DNA from: Saprospiraceae bacterium
GTDB lineage: Bacteria > Bacteroidota > Bacteroidia > Chitinophagales > Saprospiraceae
Reading direction: 5' to 3'
DNA: 62,951 nucleotides
Assembly (NCBI GenBank): GCA_013360405.1
Contig: JABWBR010000022.1
Coordinates: 1 to 62,951 of the forward strand
Positions 27,119 to 35,774 of this stretch are shown here, piece after piece (position 1 is the stretch's first letter; each line of letters starts with the position of its first letter). The notes beneath the pieces are model-generated. The model was not told the DNA's origin. It made no database searches and worked only from the letters and a program-made list of their open reading frames with translations. The translations under genes were made by a program, and so were the position numbers.

Positions 27119-27916
27119 TCATTCGATCTTAAAAAGCGGAATTTGGTCGGAATTGCGTTCTGTAACGCTGTGTTTAGTTTGTCCCAGTATGTTCTTCCAC
27201 GAAGTAGGCTCCTGGGCATCCAAAGCTTCGGCAATATGCTTGAAAAATTCAATAATAAAATAAGCGCCGTGATCGTCGGTAGTGTAAGCTTTTTGCCCCG
27301 GGCCGGAAGCAGACGTAAGGATATGGCCGCGAAATTCGGTAAATAAGGCTACGCCCTGCAATGCTTGATCTGAATCCGACAAATCCATATCTTCACTTTC
27401 AGTAGCGGGGCCTCCTGCTTCGTTATCCAGCATTTCGTTACAACTATTGCCAATAACCAAGGTCATTCGTGGATTCTTATTGATCAGGTCGTCGCGTAAA
27501 TCTTCCAGGTCGAGTTCGCAGGTTTCGGAGTAAATATCCATTTCTTCCCTGTTGCAAAAATACATAAAGGGCCAGGGCCAGAAATCGCCGTCGTTGTCGT
27601 AGCGAAAGCCGTGCCCGGAATAAAGAAAAACGACCAGATCTTCAGGGTCGCAATGAAAATCCTGAATAAAGGATGCGACTTCTGTCTGGTCAAATGAAAG
27701 GTTGTGTAGGCGATACTCCATGCCGCCTGTTTGGGCGATAAACTTGAAAAGCTCATCGGCATTTTCGTAGTCCTTTTTACATCCTTGGGCAATGTCGTCA
27801 TTTATTCCATCGATGGCGGTAATCAGGTGCAGTGTGCCGTTGCGCTGTGCGGGAAGGTCAAAAGCAAAAATCGAAAGTAGGAGCAATAACAATAGAAGGC
27901 GGGATTGTTGTGCCAT
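27119..27916 (-). CDS. Secreted caspase-family peptidase (C14)
   Basis: 265 residues. Residues 1-23 are a signal peptide of eight leucines in a row after MAQQSRL. The catalytic pair is intact: H102 in F-L-Y-S-G-H-G-F and C159 in L-V-I-G-N-S-C-N. The domain covers most of the protein, with no TPR. Bacterial caspases (orthocaspases/metacaspase-like) often cut after basic residues and act in conflict or death responses; a signal peptide places this one outside the cytoplasm. It lies 50 bases downstream of a larger caspase/TPR gene in the same operon. The specificity cannot be read from the sequence. Confidence 0.85.
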   Translation of the reverse strand: MAQQSRLLLLLLLLSIFAFDLPAQRNGTLHLITAIDGINDDIAQGCKKDYENADELFKFIAQTGGMEYRLHNLSFDQTEVASFIQDFHCDPEDLVVFLYSGHGFRYDNDGDFWPWPFMYFCNREEMDIYSETCELDLEDLRDDLINKNPRMTLVIGNSCNEMLDNEAGGPATESEDMDLSDSDQALQGVALFTEFRGHILTSASGPGQKAYTTDDHGAYFIIEFFKHIAEALDAQEPTSWKNILGQTKHSVTERNSDQIPLFKIE

Positions 27917-27966
27917 AGTATGTGTTGTTAGGGTTTAGAAAAAATAAATATAGCCTATTCAGGATA

Positions 27967-30375
27967 TTAATCTATTTTTCGATCAGGAAAATATTTCGTC
28001 ATCAATTCGCTGTACTTGCTCTTATCGCGAATAAAGTCAAGGTTTTCATCGCCTGTGATCGTGTCAAAATAATCTTCTTCCCTGGCCTGCGACTTTTCCA
28101 ACGCGGTTTCCAGATTATCCAGCGCTCGGTCAGCCTGTTTCAGCCTCGAATAATAGGCGCACCAAGCAAAATAACCCAATGGTTCATCAGGATCAAGATC
28201 AACGGCCATTTGAAAAGCATGTTGCGCATCGTCGTAAGCATCCGAACGCATAAAAGTCAGCCCTGATTGTTGCAGCACGTATATTTTGTCATAATTTTCC
28301 AAGGGGGCGTTTTGGAGCAGGTCAGCGGCTTTATCCCACTCCTGCTGGTATTGGGTTACCAGACATTCATAAGCGGGCAGATAAGTCGGATTAGTCCGGA
28401 TGGCTTCCAGGAACGATTGCTCGGCTTCTTCCAGCCGGTTGTTTTCAAAATAGAGCAGACCTAAAAATAAGTAGGCTTCCGTAAAATCGGGATTAAGCAG
28501 GGTAGCCCTTTTGTACATCACTTCAGCCGAATCGGCTTGCTCGCTCATAAAAAATAAATTGCCCAGTTCATAACAAACTTCCGGGTAATCGTTGTCGAGC
28601 GCCAGCGCTTTATGATAAAAAGATATGGCTTCCGGTTGCCGGCCCTCGAGTGCGCTCAGCAGGAGCCCCATAAAGTAATAATTCACCTTGTCGGCGGGAT
28701 TATGGGCGATGGCTTTTTGGTACATCCTTTCTGCCGAATCGGCTTGCTCGAGTGTAAAATACAGGTTGCCCAGGTTGGTGTAGGCTGAAGCCAGATCGGG
28801 TTTGAGTTCAATGGCTTTGAGGTAGTATTGCCTGGCTTCTTCCAGGCTGTCTTTCTGGCTGTAGCCAATGCCGAGGTTGTTGTGCGGCAGGGCCCAGGTA
28901 GGTGATAGGGCAATAGCCCGGCTGAAATGTTCGATGGCCTGATCGGCAGATCCCATTGCCAGCAGTACCATCCCCAATTCATTGTAAATGTATGCTGCGC
29001 GGCCTTCATACTCCAGCGCTTGCCGCTGTTTTTCCAGGGCGAGTTGGTACAATGAGTCGTTGCCCCCGCCTTGTTCACTTTCCAGACGATAAACCAGTCC
29101 TTCAAAGTAATACTGTTTGGCCAGGGTTTGCCGGTAGCGGGCGTCGTTGGGGCCGAGTATTTTGGCGGCTCTGCTGAGGTACGCCGGAAAACGGCTGTAT
29201 TTTTTATCATACCGGTCTCGCTGGGCCAATTCCATCGGATCGGTATTGAGGTAGGCATTTATCGCTTGTTGTACGGAGTCGAGAAGCGCCACGGTCAGTC
29301 GTTCGTCAATGATACTGCGCAAGAGTCTGAATGTCGTATCGGCATACAGCGCATCGTAGTAATCGACGGCAGCATTACCCGGGGGACTGAGCAAGTCGCC
29401 TTTTTGGATCGCCCGGTTAAATTGCAGATAATAGGTGTACCCTTCTTCAGTAGCCAATTTTTCGAGTACGTCTTTTTCGAAATCTTTTTCCAATTCCGTT
29501 TTTTCGGCGGCTTTTAGTTCGGCAGCGATGGCTTCGTCTACCCAGAAAAGCGATTCCTGTTTTTTGCCGCCGAATACATCGGGGTGTTGGGTTTTATCCG
29601 TTGCCAGCCTGACCCGTTCTTGCAGAAAATCTTCCAACTCGTAGAGGTCTACCTGTTGGTCGCGGTTTTGGTCGGCCCGTCCTTTCAATCCGTTGATGAG
29701 ATAGTAGGAAAACACGCCCCGGCCGCCGTCCCATTGGGGGCCTTCGTGCGAAAGTTCATAGGGCTGGCACGACAGTATTTTGATCTCGCTCGAAAAGCGT
29801 TTCATGAGTTCGGCGGCGGTGGCCTCCCTGCCTCCGATTTTTTCGCCGGCGAGGGCGCCCGAGTGGCAGGCGTCGGTAATGACGATGACTTTGATGTCCT
29901 GGTCTGCCAGTTTGCCGATGATGTTGTGGTTGAGGTAGTGCAGGTCGATGGCGTTGAGGCGGTAGTTGTTTTTGGGGGTGTCGTAGGCCAGCAGGTATCC
30001 TTTTTCTTCCTCTTCTTTGGTTTCCACGTCGCCGTGGCCGGCGAAGTAGATGATAGCCTGGTCTCCTTTTTTAGAATGTTGCAGCAACCATTGCAGCGCC
30101 GATTGTATAGAGGCCATGGTCGCTCCGCCTTCAGTCAGCAATTTTAATTGCTGATCCTTGAGTTCCCCCCCCGATTTGGATTTCAAAAAATCGGCAAAAA
30201 GCGCCGCGTCGCGATCCGCGTAGCGAAGGTCTTTGATCGATGCATCCTGATAATTGGAGATGCCGACCACCACCGCCCGGGTTGTTCCTTTTTTTTTCAG
30301 CGATCGCATACCCTGGGCCGAGGCCGCTACGCCAAAAAGAAAACAACAAAGGATGAGCAAAGCGATGCGATTCAT
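27967..30375 (-). CDS. Secreted caspase-TPR protein
   Basis: 802 residues. Residues 1-20 are a signal peptide (MNRIALLILCCFLFGVAASA). A caspase domain at about 30-270 has H114 in Y-F-A-G-H-G and C170 in V-I-T-D-A-C-H-S-G, the complete dyad. Residues about 430-790 hold a long run of TPR units (Y-N-E-L-G-M-V-L-L-A-M-G-S-A-D-Q-A-I-E-H, Y-T-N-L-G-N-L-Y-F-T-L-E-Q-A-D-S-A-E and others). The start codon overlaps the stop of the upstream MNT gene (ATGA, 30372-30375), so translation is coupled to a cytoplasmic HEPN-MNT pair although this protein is exported. The role is unknown; the set looks like a signalling or conflict module. Confidence 0.85.
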   Translation of the reverse strand: MNRIALLILCCFLFGVAASAQGMRSLKKKGTTRAVVVGISNYQDASIKDLRYADRDAALFADFLKSKSGGELKDQQLKLLTEGGATMASIQSALQWLLQHSKKGDQAIIYFAGHGDVETKEEEEKGYLLAYDTPKNNYRLNAIDLHYLNHNIIGKLADQDIKVIVITDACHSGALAGEKIGGREATAAELMKRFSSEIKILSCQPYELSHEGPQWDGGRGVFSYYLINGLKGRADQNRDQQVDLYELEDFLQERVRLATDKTQHPDVFGGKKQESLFWVDEAIAAELKAAEKTELEKDFEKDVLEKLATEEGYTYYLQFNRAIQKGDLLSPPGNAAVDYYDALYADTTFRLLRSIIDERLTVALLDSVQQAINAYLNTDPMELAQRDRYDKKYSRFPAYLSRAAKILGPNDARYRQTLAKQYYFEGLVYRLESEQGGGNDSLYQLALEKQRQALEYEGRAAYIYNELGMVLLAMGSADQAIEHFSRAIALSPTWALPHNNLGIGYSQKDSLEEARQYYLKAIELKPDLASAYTNLGNLYFTLEQADSAERMYQKAIAHNPADKVNYYFMGLLLSALEGRQPEAISFYHKALALDNDYPEVCYELGNLFFMSEQADSAEVMYKRATLLNPDFTEAYLFLGLLYFENNRLEEAEQSFLEAIRTNPTYLPAYECLVTQYQQEWDKAADLLQNAPLENYDKIYVLQQSGLTFMRSDAYDDAQHAFQMAVDLDPDEPLGYFAWCAYYSRLKQADRALDNLETALEKSQAREEDYFDTITGDENLDFIRDKSKYSELMTKYFPDRKID

Positions 30376-30707
30376 ATTTGATTAAAAGACGACGTGGCGG
30401 TTTGTTTTTCATAAAATACCACCCCTCTGCGTTGAATATGCGATATTAAATCCGGGTTATCGAGTTGGTAAAAAATCGAGAGATCTATTTTGTAGGGTAA
30501 CAGCAGGTCGTCTAATTCGGTTTCGATCTGGAAAAGCTCGCTTAAACTAAGCGATGTACCGATCAAGGTCAAGTCAATATCGGAGCCTGTTTTGTAATTA
30601 CCTTTTGCCCGGGAGCCATACAAAACGGCCTTGTCGATTTTTTCGTATTTGGAAAAAACCCGACGAATGGCTTCGGTAGTATGTGAAGGTAATCCGTAGC
30701 TTGTCAT
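30372..30707 (-). CDS. MNT-type nucleotidyltransferase, partner of HEPN
   Basis: 111 residues. The motif G31-S-R-A-K-G-N-Y-K-T-G-S-D43-I-D45 is the polymerase-beta nucleotidyltransferase signature with both metal-binding aspartates. The size is that of minimal MNT antitoxins that AMPylate or otherwise silence a HEPN partner. It overlaps the HEPN gene by 4 bases at its start and the caspase/TPR gene by 4 bases at its end. The last ten residues (T-A-T-S-S-F-N-Q-I) are outside the core fold and may exist because of the overlap. Confidence 0.85.
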   Translation of the reverse strand: MTSYGLPSHTTEAIRRVFSKYEKIDKAVLYGSRAKGNYKTGSDIDLTLIGTSLSLSELFQIETELDDLLLPYKIDLSIFYQLDNPDLISHIQRRGVVFYEKQTATSSFNQI

Positions 30708-31147
30708 GTTTTTGAAAAAATATCGCCATTGCCGCTTGTCCGGCGGTTTTCCATTATTGTTTGAAATAATTTAAATAATCCGATATAATTGTTAATCACA
30801 TGGTTAGCAATTTCCGCAGCCGTCTTTTCATTATAGGTATGCGATGTGCTATTACGACTTTTAATCATCTCCATCCAACCTTCACCATCACTAATCAACC
30901 CCACTTGAAAAGCCTCGCGAGTAGCATCTCTCGAGCCGGTAATACTCGTATTGCCCTGGTACTCAAAATAGTCTTTCATCACTTTCCAGGCCAATTCATG
31001 TGTAAATTCAAAAGCCTGAATCAGGCCTTGTTCTTCTAATTTTGAAAGTGCGCGTTTTTTTGCCAATGTTACGGCGTCCTCCAATTGAAGCAGGGCTTTG
31101 TTGTAGTTATTCAATCGCTGTTCCCACCTTATATCTTGTCGGTTCAT
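30704..31147 (-). CDS. HEPN-domain protein (HI0074/nucleotidyltransferase-substrate-binding family)
   Basis: 147 residues, all helical. The motif R98-N-S-T-S-H103 fits the RX4H HEPN RNase signature in this family (R-N-x-T-S-H-T-Y). H-E-L-A-W-K-V-M-K-D-Y (about 50-60) is another family mark. With the overlapping MNT gene it forms a classic HEPN-MNT toxin-antitoxin pair, here as the first genes of a five-gene operon with two caspases and a TPR protein. Whether it is toxic is not known. Confidence 0.85.
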   Translation of the reverse strand: MNRQDIRWEQRLNNYNKALLQLEDAVTLAKKRALSKLEEQGLIQAFEFTHELAWKVMKDYFEYQGNTSITGSRDATREAFQVGLISDGEGWMEMIKSRNSTSHTYNEKTAAEIANHVINNYIGLFKLFQTIMENRRTSGNGDIFSKT

Positions 31148-31210
31148 GCCAGATTTTTACATTACGACATGCAATTTACGGCAAAGTTTAGAATAAAACA
31201 CCCCCTCGCT

Positions 31211-31252
31211 CAGTCCTACAGTCGTAAAGTCCAACAGCCGCACAGTCCCAAC
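31211..31252. repeat. CAGTCC-type short array, single arm
   Basis: CAGTCCTACAGTCGTAAAG and similar words repeat with a period near 8-10 bases ahead of the NAD synthase promoter element. Another word family of the same general type; no opposite arm is seen. Confidence 0.5.
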
Positions 31253-31263
31253 AAAATCCTTCG

Positions 31264-31271
31264 TATCTTTG
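31264..31271 (+). promoter_or_regulatory. TAnnTTTG promoter element of NAD synthase
   Basis: TATCTTTG fits the Bacteroidota -7 element exactly and lies 20 bases ahead of the ATG at 31292. No clear -33 element is visible. Confidence 0.55.
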
Positions 31272-31291
31272 CAGCCACAATACAAACACTC

Positions 31292-32929
31292 ATGCGAATA
31301 GCCGTAGCGCAACTCAATAGCCATATCGGCAACTTTGAAGGAAATGTACAGCGCATCCTCGAAGCCGTGGCCGAAGCCCGGGCACAAGGCGCCGAATTAA
31401 TCGTCTTCCCCGAACTCTCCGTCTGCGGATATCCGCCCCGCGACTTTCTGGAATTCGACGACTTTATCCGGCAGGTCAACGATGCCATTGCCCAGCTGGC
31501 GGCGGTTACCCAGGGTTTTGCCATACTGGTAGGCGCCCCCACCCGCAACCCGCTGCCGGAGGGCAAAGACCTCTTCAACTCGGCGTATTTTCTGGCTGAT
31601 GGACAGGTGCGGCATATTCGCCACAAGGCGCTGCTGCCTACTTACGATATCTTCGATGAATACCGCTATTTCGAACCCTCCCACCATTTTGAAATCATCG
31701 AATACCGCGGCAACCGCCTGGCCGTCACGATTTGCGAAGACCTCTGGAACGTGGGCAACGAAAACCCGCTGTATACGGTGTGCCCCATGGACGAGATGAT
31801 GGCCCAACAACCCGACCTGATGGTCAACCTGTCGGCATCACCGTTTTCTTACGACCACGCCGAAGACCGCATGCACGTGCTGCGCACCAATGTGCTGCGC
31901 TATGACCTGCCCCTGTTTTACTGCAACCAGGTGGGCGCCCAAACGGAGGTTATCTTCGATGGCGGCTCGGTGATTATGAGCCCCAACGGCAGGGTATACG
32001 ACGAGATGCCCTATTTCGAAGAGTGCATCCGCACCTACGAGCTCGACGAGGTGCTGGCCGGCGCCCGCGACAACGAACAGCCCCGCCACAAGATGGCGCT
32101 GATACACGACGCCTTGCTACTCGGCCTGCGCGATTATTTTGGTAAACTAAACCTCAAAAAAGCAATCGTAGGCCTCTCCGGTGGTATCGACTCGGCGGTG
32201 GTGACCGTGCTGGCCGCCCGCGCCCTCGGCCCCGATAATGTGCGGGTGCTACTGATGCCTTCCCAATATTCCTCCGAACACTCGATAGCCGACGCCCGCC
32301 AACTGGCCGAAAACCTGGGTATTCAATACGAAATCCTGCCGCTGCAATCGGTGTATGAATCGTACCTTGATTTGCTGGAGCCCCACTTCGAAGGTTTACC
32401 ATTTAACATTACCGAAGAAAATATCCAGGCCCGTATCCGGGGTATGCTGCTGATGGCTTTTTCCAATAAATTCGGACATATTTTGCTCAATACTTCCAAT
32501 AAAAGCGAGATGGCCGTGGGCTACGGCACACTCTACGGCGATATGTGCGGCGGACTATCCGTGATCGGCGACGTGTACAAAACGGAGGTGTACGAACTGG
32601 CAGGATACATCAACAAAGACGCCGAGGTGATCCCGGTAAATACGATAACCAAGCCGCCATCGGCAGAACTGCGCCCGGGTCAGAAAGACAGCGACAGCCT
32701 GCCGCCCTACGACCAACTCGATCAGGTGCTCTTCCAATATATCGAACAACGACAAGGCCCGCGCGAGCTCATCGCCATGGGCTTCGACGAAACGCTGGTG
32801 CGCCGCACCCTGCGCCTGGTGAATATCAACGAATTCAAACGCCACCAAACCGCCCCGGTATTGCGGGTGTCCGACAAGGCCTTCGGCGTAGGGCGCCGCA
32901 TGCCGATTGTGGGGAAATATTTGTCGTAA
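31292..32929 (+). CDS. nadE: Glutamine-dependent NAD+ synthetase
   Basis: 545 residues from the ATG at 31292; the frame is open further upstream but that part would overlap the HEPN gene and the promoter. The N-terminal nitrilase-type glutaminase (about 1-255) shows F-P-E-L-S-V-C-G-Y-P-P-R-D-F and V-T-I-C-E-D-L-W with the catalytic cysteine. The C-terminal synthetase shows G-L-S-G-G-I-D-S-A-V (PP-loop) and N-T-S-N-K-S-E-M-A-V-G-Y-G-T-L-Y-G-D. It converts nicotinate adenine dinucleotide to NAD using glutamine and ATP. Length and order are normal for the two-domain form. Housekeeping gene. Confidence 0.95.
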   Translation: MRIAVAQLNSHIGNFEGNVQRILEAVAEARAQGAELIVFPELSVCGYPPRDFLEFDDFIRQVNDAIAQLAAVTQGFAILVGAPTRNPLPEGKDLFNSAYFLADGQVRHIRHKALLPTYDIFDEYRYFEPSHHFEIIEYRGNRLAVTICEDLWNVGNENPLYTVCPMDEMMAQQPDLMVNLSASPFSYDHAEDRMHVLRTNVLRYDLPLFYCNQVGAQTEVIFDGGSVIMSPNGRVYDEMPYFEECIRTYELDEVLAGARDNEQPRHKMALIHDALLLGLRDYFGKLNLKKAIVGLSGGIDSAVVTVLAARALGPDNVRVLLMPSQYSSEHSIADARQLAENLGIQYEILPLQSVYESYLDLLEPHFEGLPFNITEENIQARIRGMLLMAFSNKFGHILLNTSNKSEMAVGYGTLYGDMCGGLSVIGDVYKTEVYELAGYINKDAEVIPVNTITKPPSAELRPGQKDSDSLPPYDQLDQVLFQYIEQRQGPRELIAMGFDETLVRRTLRLVNINEFKRHQTAPVLRVSDKAFGVGRRMPIVGKYLS

Positions 32930-32945
32930 ACGACAGGAAAATTAA

Positions 32946-33839
32946 TTATCTCAATACTTTACTAATATCAACGCCGGTCAGTTGGGGTTCACGCTCCATG
33001 AAACGAGCGCCCGTCAAATCCAAAGTGGAGGCAACCACTGCCTGGTCAAAACGCGGCGCGCTGAAAAAACGACTATTTTTAAAGGCCGCTTTCTCAAACT
33101 TGGCGCTCAAAAACTCACAGCGCCCCTTAAACCAGGCATCCTCAAAACCCGCCTGGCCCTGCCATTCGGAGTAATTAAAAAAAGCGTGTCCGTTGAACTG
33201 CACGGTAGCAAAATCGGCTGACTTGTATGACTTCAAGCTGCTGAACTGGGCGTCGAGCATAAAAACGGCGCCCTGGAAGTTGAAACGTTCAAAAAATTCG
33301 GAACGGAAGAAATCTGCCTTGTTTCCAAAATAGACATTCTGAAAACGCGCGACTTCCTTAAACTGATTTTTTGCAAATACGGCATGACCACGAAAATCGC
33401 ATTCTTCAAAATTGGCTTTTTTCAAAAAAAAGCAATTGGAAAAACACGCCAAATCGATAACCGTACAAGCCCTGAGATTCACCTCCTCTTCAAAAGTACA
33501 CTCAATAAAGGTGATGTTTTTGGCAAAAGAAACAGCCGTATTTTCCGTGAGTGTTGAGTTAGTGCGATACCCGGTTATCTTCCCCTTAAACTGGCATTTG
33601 TAGAAAGTAATCGAACCTTCTATTTTCACCCGTTTAGAGCCCGGCGACACGGTATAAGCCGGCGTAAGAGCGGTAAAATCCAGTTCCTCATCGATTTCCC
33701 GATGTTCAACATAAACATCTTTGCCTTTGGCAATGCGGTCGCGAATATCCTCCACGACACCGGTAGCAGATCGGTTGGAAGACATGGTAGGCCGGCAATT
33801 TTGGAATACAAATAAAAAAATAAGCATGTAAATTTTCAT
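32946..33839 (-). CDS. Secreted pentapeptide-repeat-like protein
   Basis: 297 residues. The first 16 residues are hydrophobic (MKIYMLIFLFVFQNC), with a cysteine at 15 that might be lipidated, though the lipobox is poor. Residues about 75-280 show five-residue periodicity with aromatic or small residues at the centre (A-N-F-E-E-C-D-F-R-G-H-A-V-F, A-D-F-F-R-S-E-F-F-E-R-F-N-F, A-D-F-A-T-V-Q-F), as in pentapeptide right-handed helices. Function unknown. It ends 16 bases from the opposing NAD synthase stop. Confidence 0.75.
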   Translation of the reverse strand: MKIYMLIFLFVFQNCRPTMSSNRSATGVVEDIRDRIAKGKDVYVEHREIDEELDFTALTPAYTVSPGSKRVKIEGSITFYKCQFKGKITGYRTNSTLTENTAVSFAKNITFIECTFEEEVNLRACTVIDLACFSNCFFLKKANFEECDFRGHAVFAKNQFKEVARFQNVYFGNKADFFRSEFFERFNFQGAVFMLDAQFSSLKSYKSADFATVQFNGHAFFNYSEWQGQAGFEDAWFKGRCEFLSAKFEKAAFKNSRFFSAPRFDQAVVASTLDLTGARFMEREPQLTGVDISKVLR

Positions 33840-33864
33840 ACGACACAGGTTAATCGGTATAGAA

Positions 33865-33903
33865 AAGTTGGCAGGTTGTTTGCTTCAAACAGCCCGCCAA
33901 CTT
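33865..33903 (-). terminator. Rho-independent terminator of the papain-like gene
   Basis: On the minus strand, AAGTTGGC (from 33903) pairs with GCCAACTT (to 33865), an inner CTGTTTG pairs with CAAACA-type sequence, and TTTTCTAT follows. Confidence 0.7.
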
Positions 33904-33910
33904 GCCTGAA

Positions 33911-35548
33911 TTATTGTTTGGCGTTGCGCGCGCGCATTTCCGCCAGTTTCTTTTCCCAGCGACCGTCTTTTTTAGACGCCCGGATAACGGCGGCTATTTC
34001 TTCAGAGCGGTAGGCATTGGGATGCTGTGTGGTAAGCGAATGATGGTTGTTGCGCCTGAGGTTGTCGGGATCGGGACTGAGCGTATTTTTAAATACCAGG
34101 GGGCGCCCGGAATTACTGCGATCTTCCAATTCTTCTCCTTCGCCGGCGAAACCTACGCCGTTGACAAAATAAATGGGGTCGAAATAGGGATAAAAATAAT
34201 TATTGGTCTCGTCCGTCTCGGCAAAAGCATCGAAGGGATCGACGTAAGCAACCAGGTAGTAGAACCCGGTAATCAAGGGCATAGCATAAGCGAATCCGAA
34301 TTCGGAGAGCCCGTGTTCGTATGCGAAATCGGAACCGGAAGGAATATTGACATTGTAAGTACAGCTATTAAAATTAGCGCAGTATTCGGTGCCGTATGCC
34401 ACGTCGGTATTCACTTCGCAGTTGAACAAAACGCCGTAGTCGTTGGCGTCGTAGGCATTAAAAGCCAGGTAATAAATTGACCAGCGCTTGGACGCCTGCG
34501 CGGTTTGGCTGCCGATATTGTACACATTAAATTCAGACACGCGTTTGGGGTAGCCCTGGTACAACCCGTCGGCGTAATCGTCAAATACCCAGGCGGCGAG
34601 GTCAACACCGGCAACCGTAGGATCCGGGTCATCGGGAGGCGTTATATTGCCGCCTTCGTTAACCGCCATAAACAGGGGACGCTCGCCGTTCCCGTCGCGG
34701 CAAAACTCATTCATAAAAAAGTCGTAATCCACCCAGATATATCCACTTGAGCCCCAGTTAGTTCCCCATGAGTTGATGACTTTAAAAGCGCCCTTGTTGT
34801 CGTCGTAACCGGCTATAACCATGGCATGGTAGGCATGCTGGCCTACGTTGTCAAAGCTGGTATTCGAGCTAATGACGGCTTCGCTGTTCCAGGTCATGAA
34901 GTTATCGGCGAGGCGGGCGCCGAAAATGATGGGGATATTATCGGCGAGTAGGGTTTTGACGTCGGCGGCTGTTTCTGCCTGTACTTTTCTCCAGTATTTG
35001 ATGCGATGTTGGGAAGCTTCGTTGGCCCAATTTGATTGGCCGGAAGACTGGCCGCAATCGCCCAGGTTGTTGTACGGCACGGTCTGCATGGTAGCTATGC
35101 CCCTGTTTTGCACTACGTCGAGCGCGGTAGCAAAATTGGTGCCGTTGCAATCCGTACCCTTATCCTGGTCAGGAATGGCGGTAAACAAGTCTTTCGGACT
35201 AAACTGGTAAGCTGCAGAGCTCAACTGCGAACCGGAATAGCCTTTGTCCATGCCGTTGATAGCCGTTTTGTGGTTGTAACCCACGGCCCAAGCCACACAG
35301 GTGCCGTACTGGCCCTGGTCGCCGATGGGCGGGAACTTGGGTACCAGGTCCACGCTGGCCGGCAGCGAGCCGCCGCCGCCAAAATAAGTCACGTTTGTCG
35401 GAATCTGAGTCATGTTTTCATCGCCGTACCAACCGAGGTTGTTAGGCTCGTTGTCGGGATCAACCGGATCGTTGTTCGGTTTATCACAGGTAATGAACAA
35501 AAGTACCGCACTGCATGCGATGGCGAGATTAAAAAATTTCCTGAACAT
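33911..35548 (-). CDS. Papain-like (C1) cysteine peptidase, lipoprotein
   Basis: 545 residues. L-F-I-T-C at 17-21 is a lipobox. The peptidase domain follows a short acidic linker: Q-G-Q-Y-G-T-C84-V-A-W-A corresponds to the papain Q..C region, Y-H-A-M-V-I-A-G-Y-D-D holds the histidine, and V-I-N-S-W-G-T-N-W-G-S-S-G-Y the asparagine. Residues about 325-500 form a beta-rich domain (V-D-L-A-A-W-V-F-D-D-Y) with an adhesion- or CARDB-like pattern. The C-terminal 45 residues are basic and charged. It is probably exposed on the outer membrane, degrading proteins. Confidence 0.85.
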   Translation of the reverse strand: MFRKFFNLAIACSAVLLFITCDKPNNDPVDPDNEPNNLGWYGDENMTQIPTNVTYFGGGGSLPASVDLVPKFPPIGDQGQYGTCVAWAVGYNHKTAINGMDKGYSGSQLSSAAYQFSPKDLFTAIPDQDKGTDCNGTNFATALDVVQNRGIATMQTVPYNNLGDCGQSSGQSNWANEASQHRIKYWRKVQAETAADVKTLLADNIPIIFGARLADNFMTWNSEAVISSNTSFDNVGQHAYHAMVIAGYDDNKGAFKVINSWGTNWGSSGYIWVDYDFFMNEFCRDGNGERPLFMAVNEGGNITPPDDPDPTVAGVDLAAWVFDDYADGLYQGYPKRVSEFNVYNIGSQTAQASKRWSIYYLAFNAYDANDYGVLFNCEVNTDVAYGTEYCANFNSCTYNVNIPSGSDFAYEHGLSEFGFAYAMPLITGFYYLVAYVDPFDAFAETDETNNYFYPYFDPIYFVNGVGFAGEGEELEDRSNSGRPLVFKNTLSPDPDNLRRNNHHSLTTQHPNAYRSEEIAAVIRASKKDGRWEKKLAEMRARNAKQ

Positions 35549-35708
35549 AAAATATTGAGGTTTTTAGGTAAAATAAAAAGTGACCTATAAAGAATAGATG
35601 AAGAGAGAAGTGGACAGTGCTGTTTATGAGTACGCAAATTAGCGCTTCTTTGGCATGCGCCAAATTTTTTTTAAACACGCGCCATAACAAACTTGAAATC
35701 GGGAAAAA

Positions 35709-35753
35709 GGGCAGCGCCGGGATTGCCCGCAGAGCGGACAAAGCCGGATGCCC
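35709..35753 (-). terminator. Probable terminator of the cytochrome c gene
   Basis: On the minus strand GGGCA-TCCGGC pairs with GCCGG..TGCCC-type sequence across a roughly 20-base loop and is followed by TTTTT. The fold is less tight than others in the window. Confidence 0.5.
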
Positions 35754-35774
35754 TCTTTCAAAATACTGCTTACA

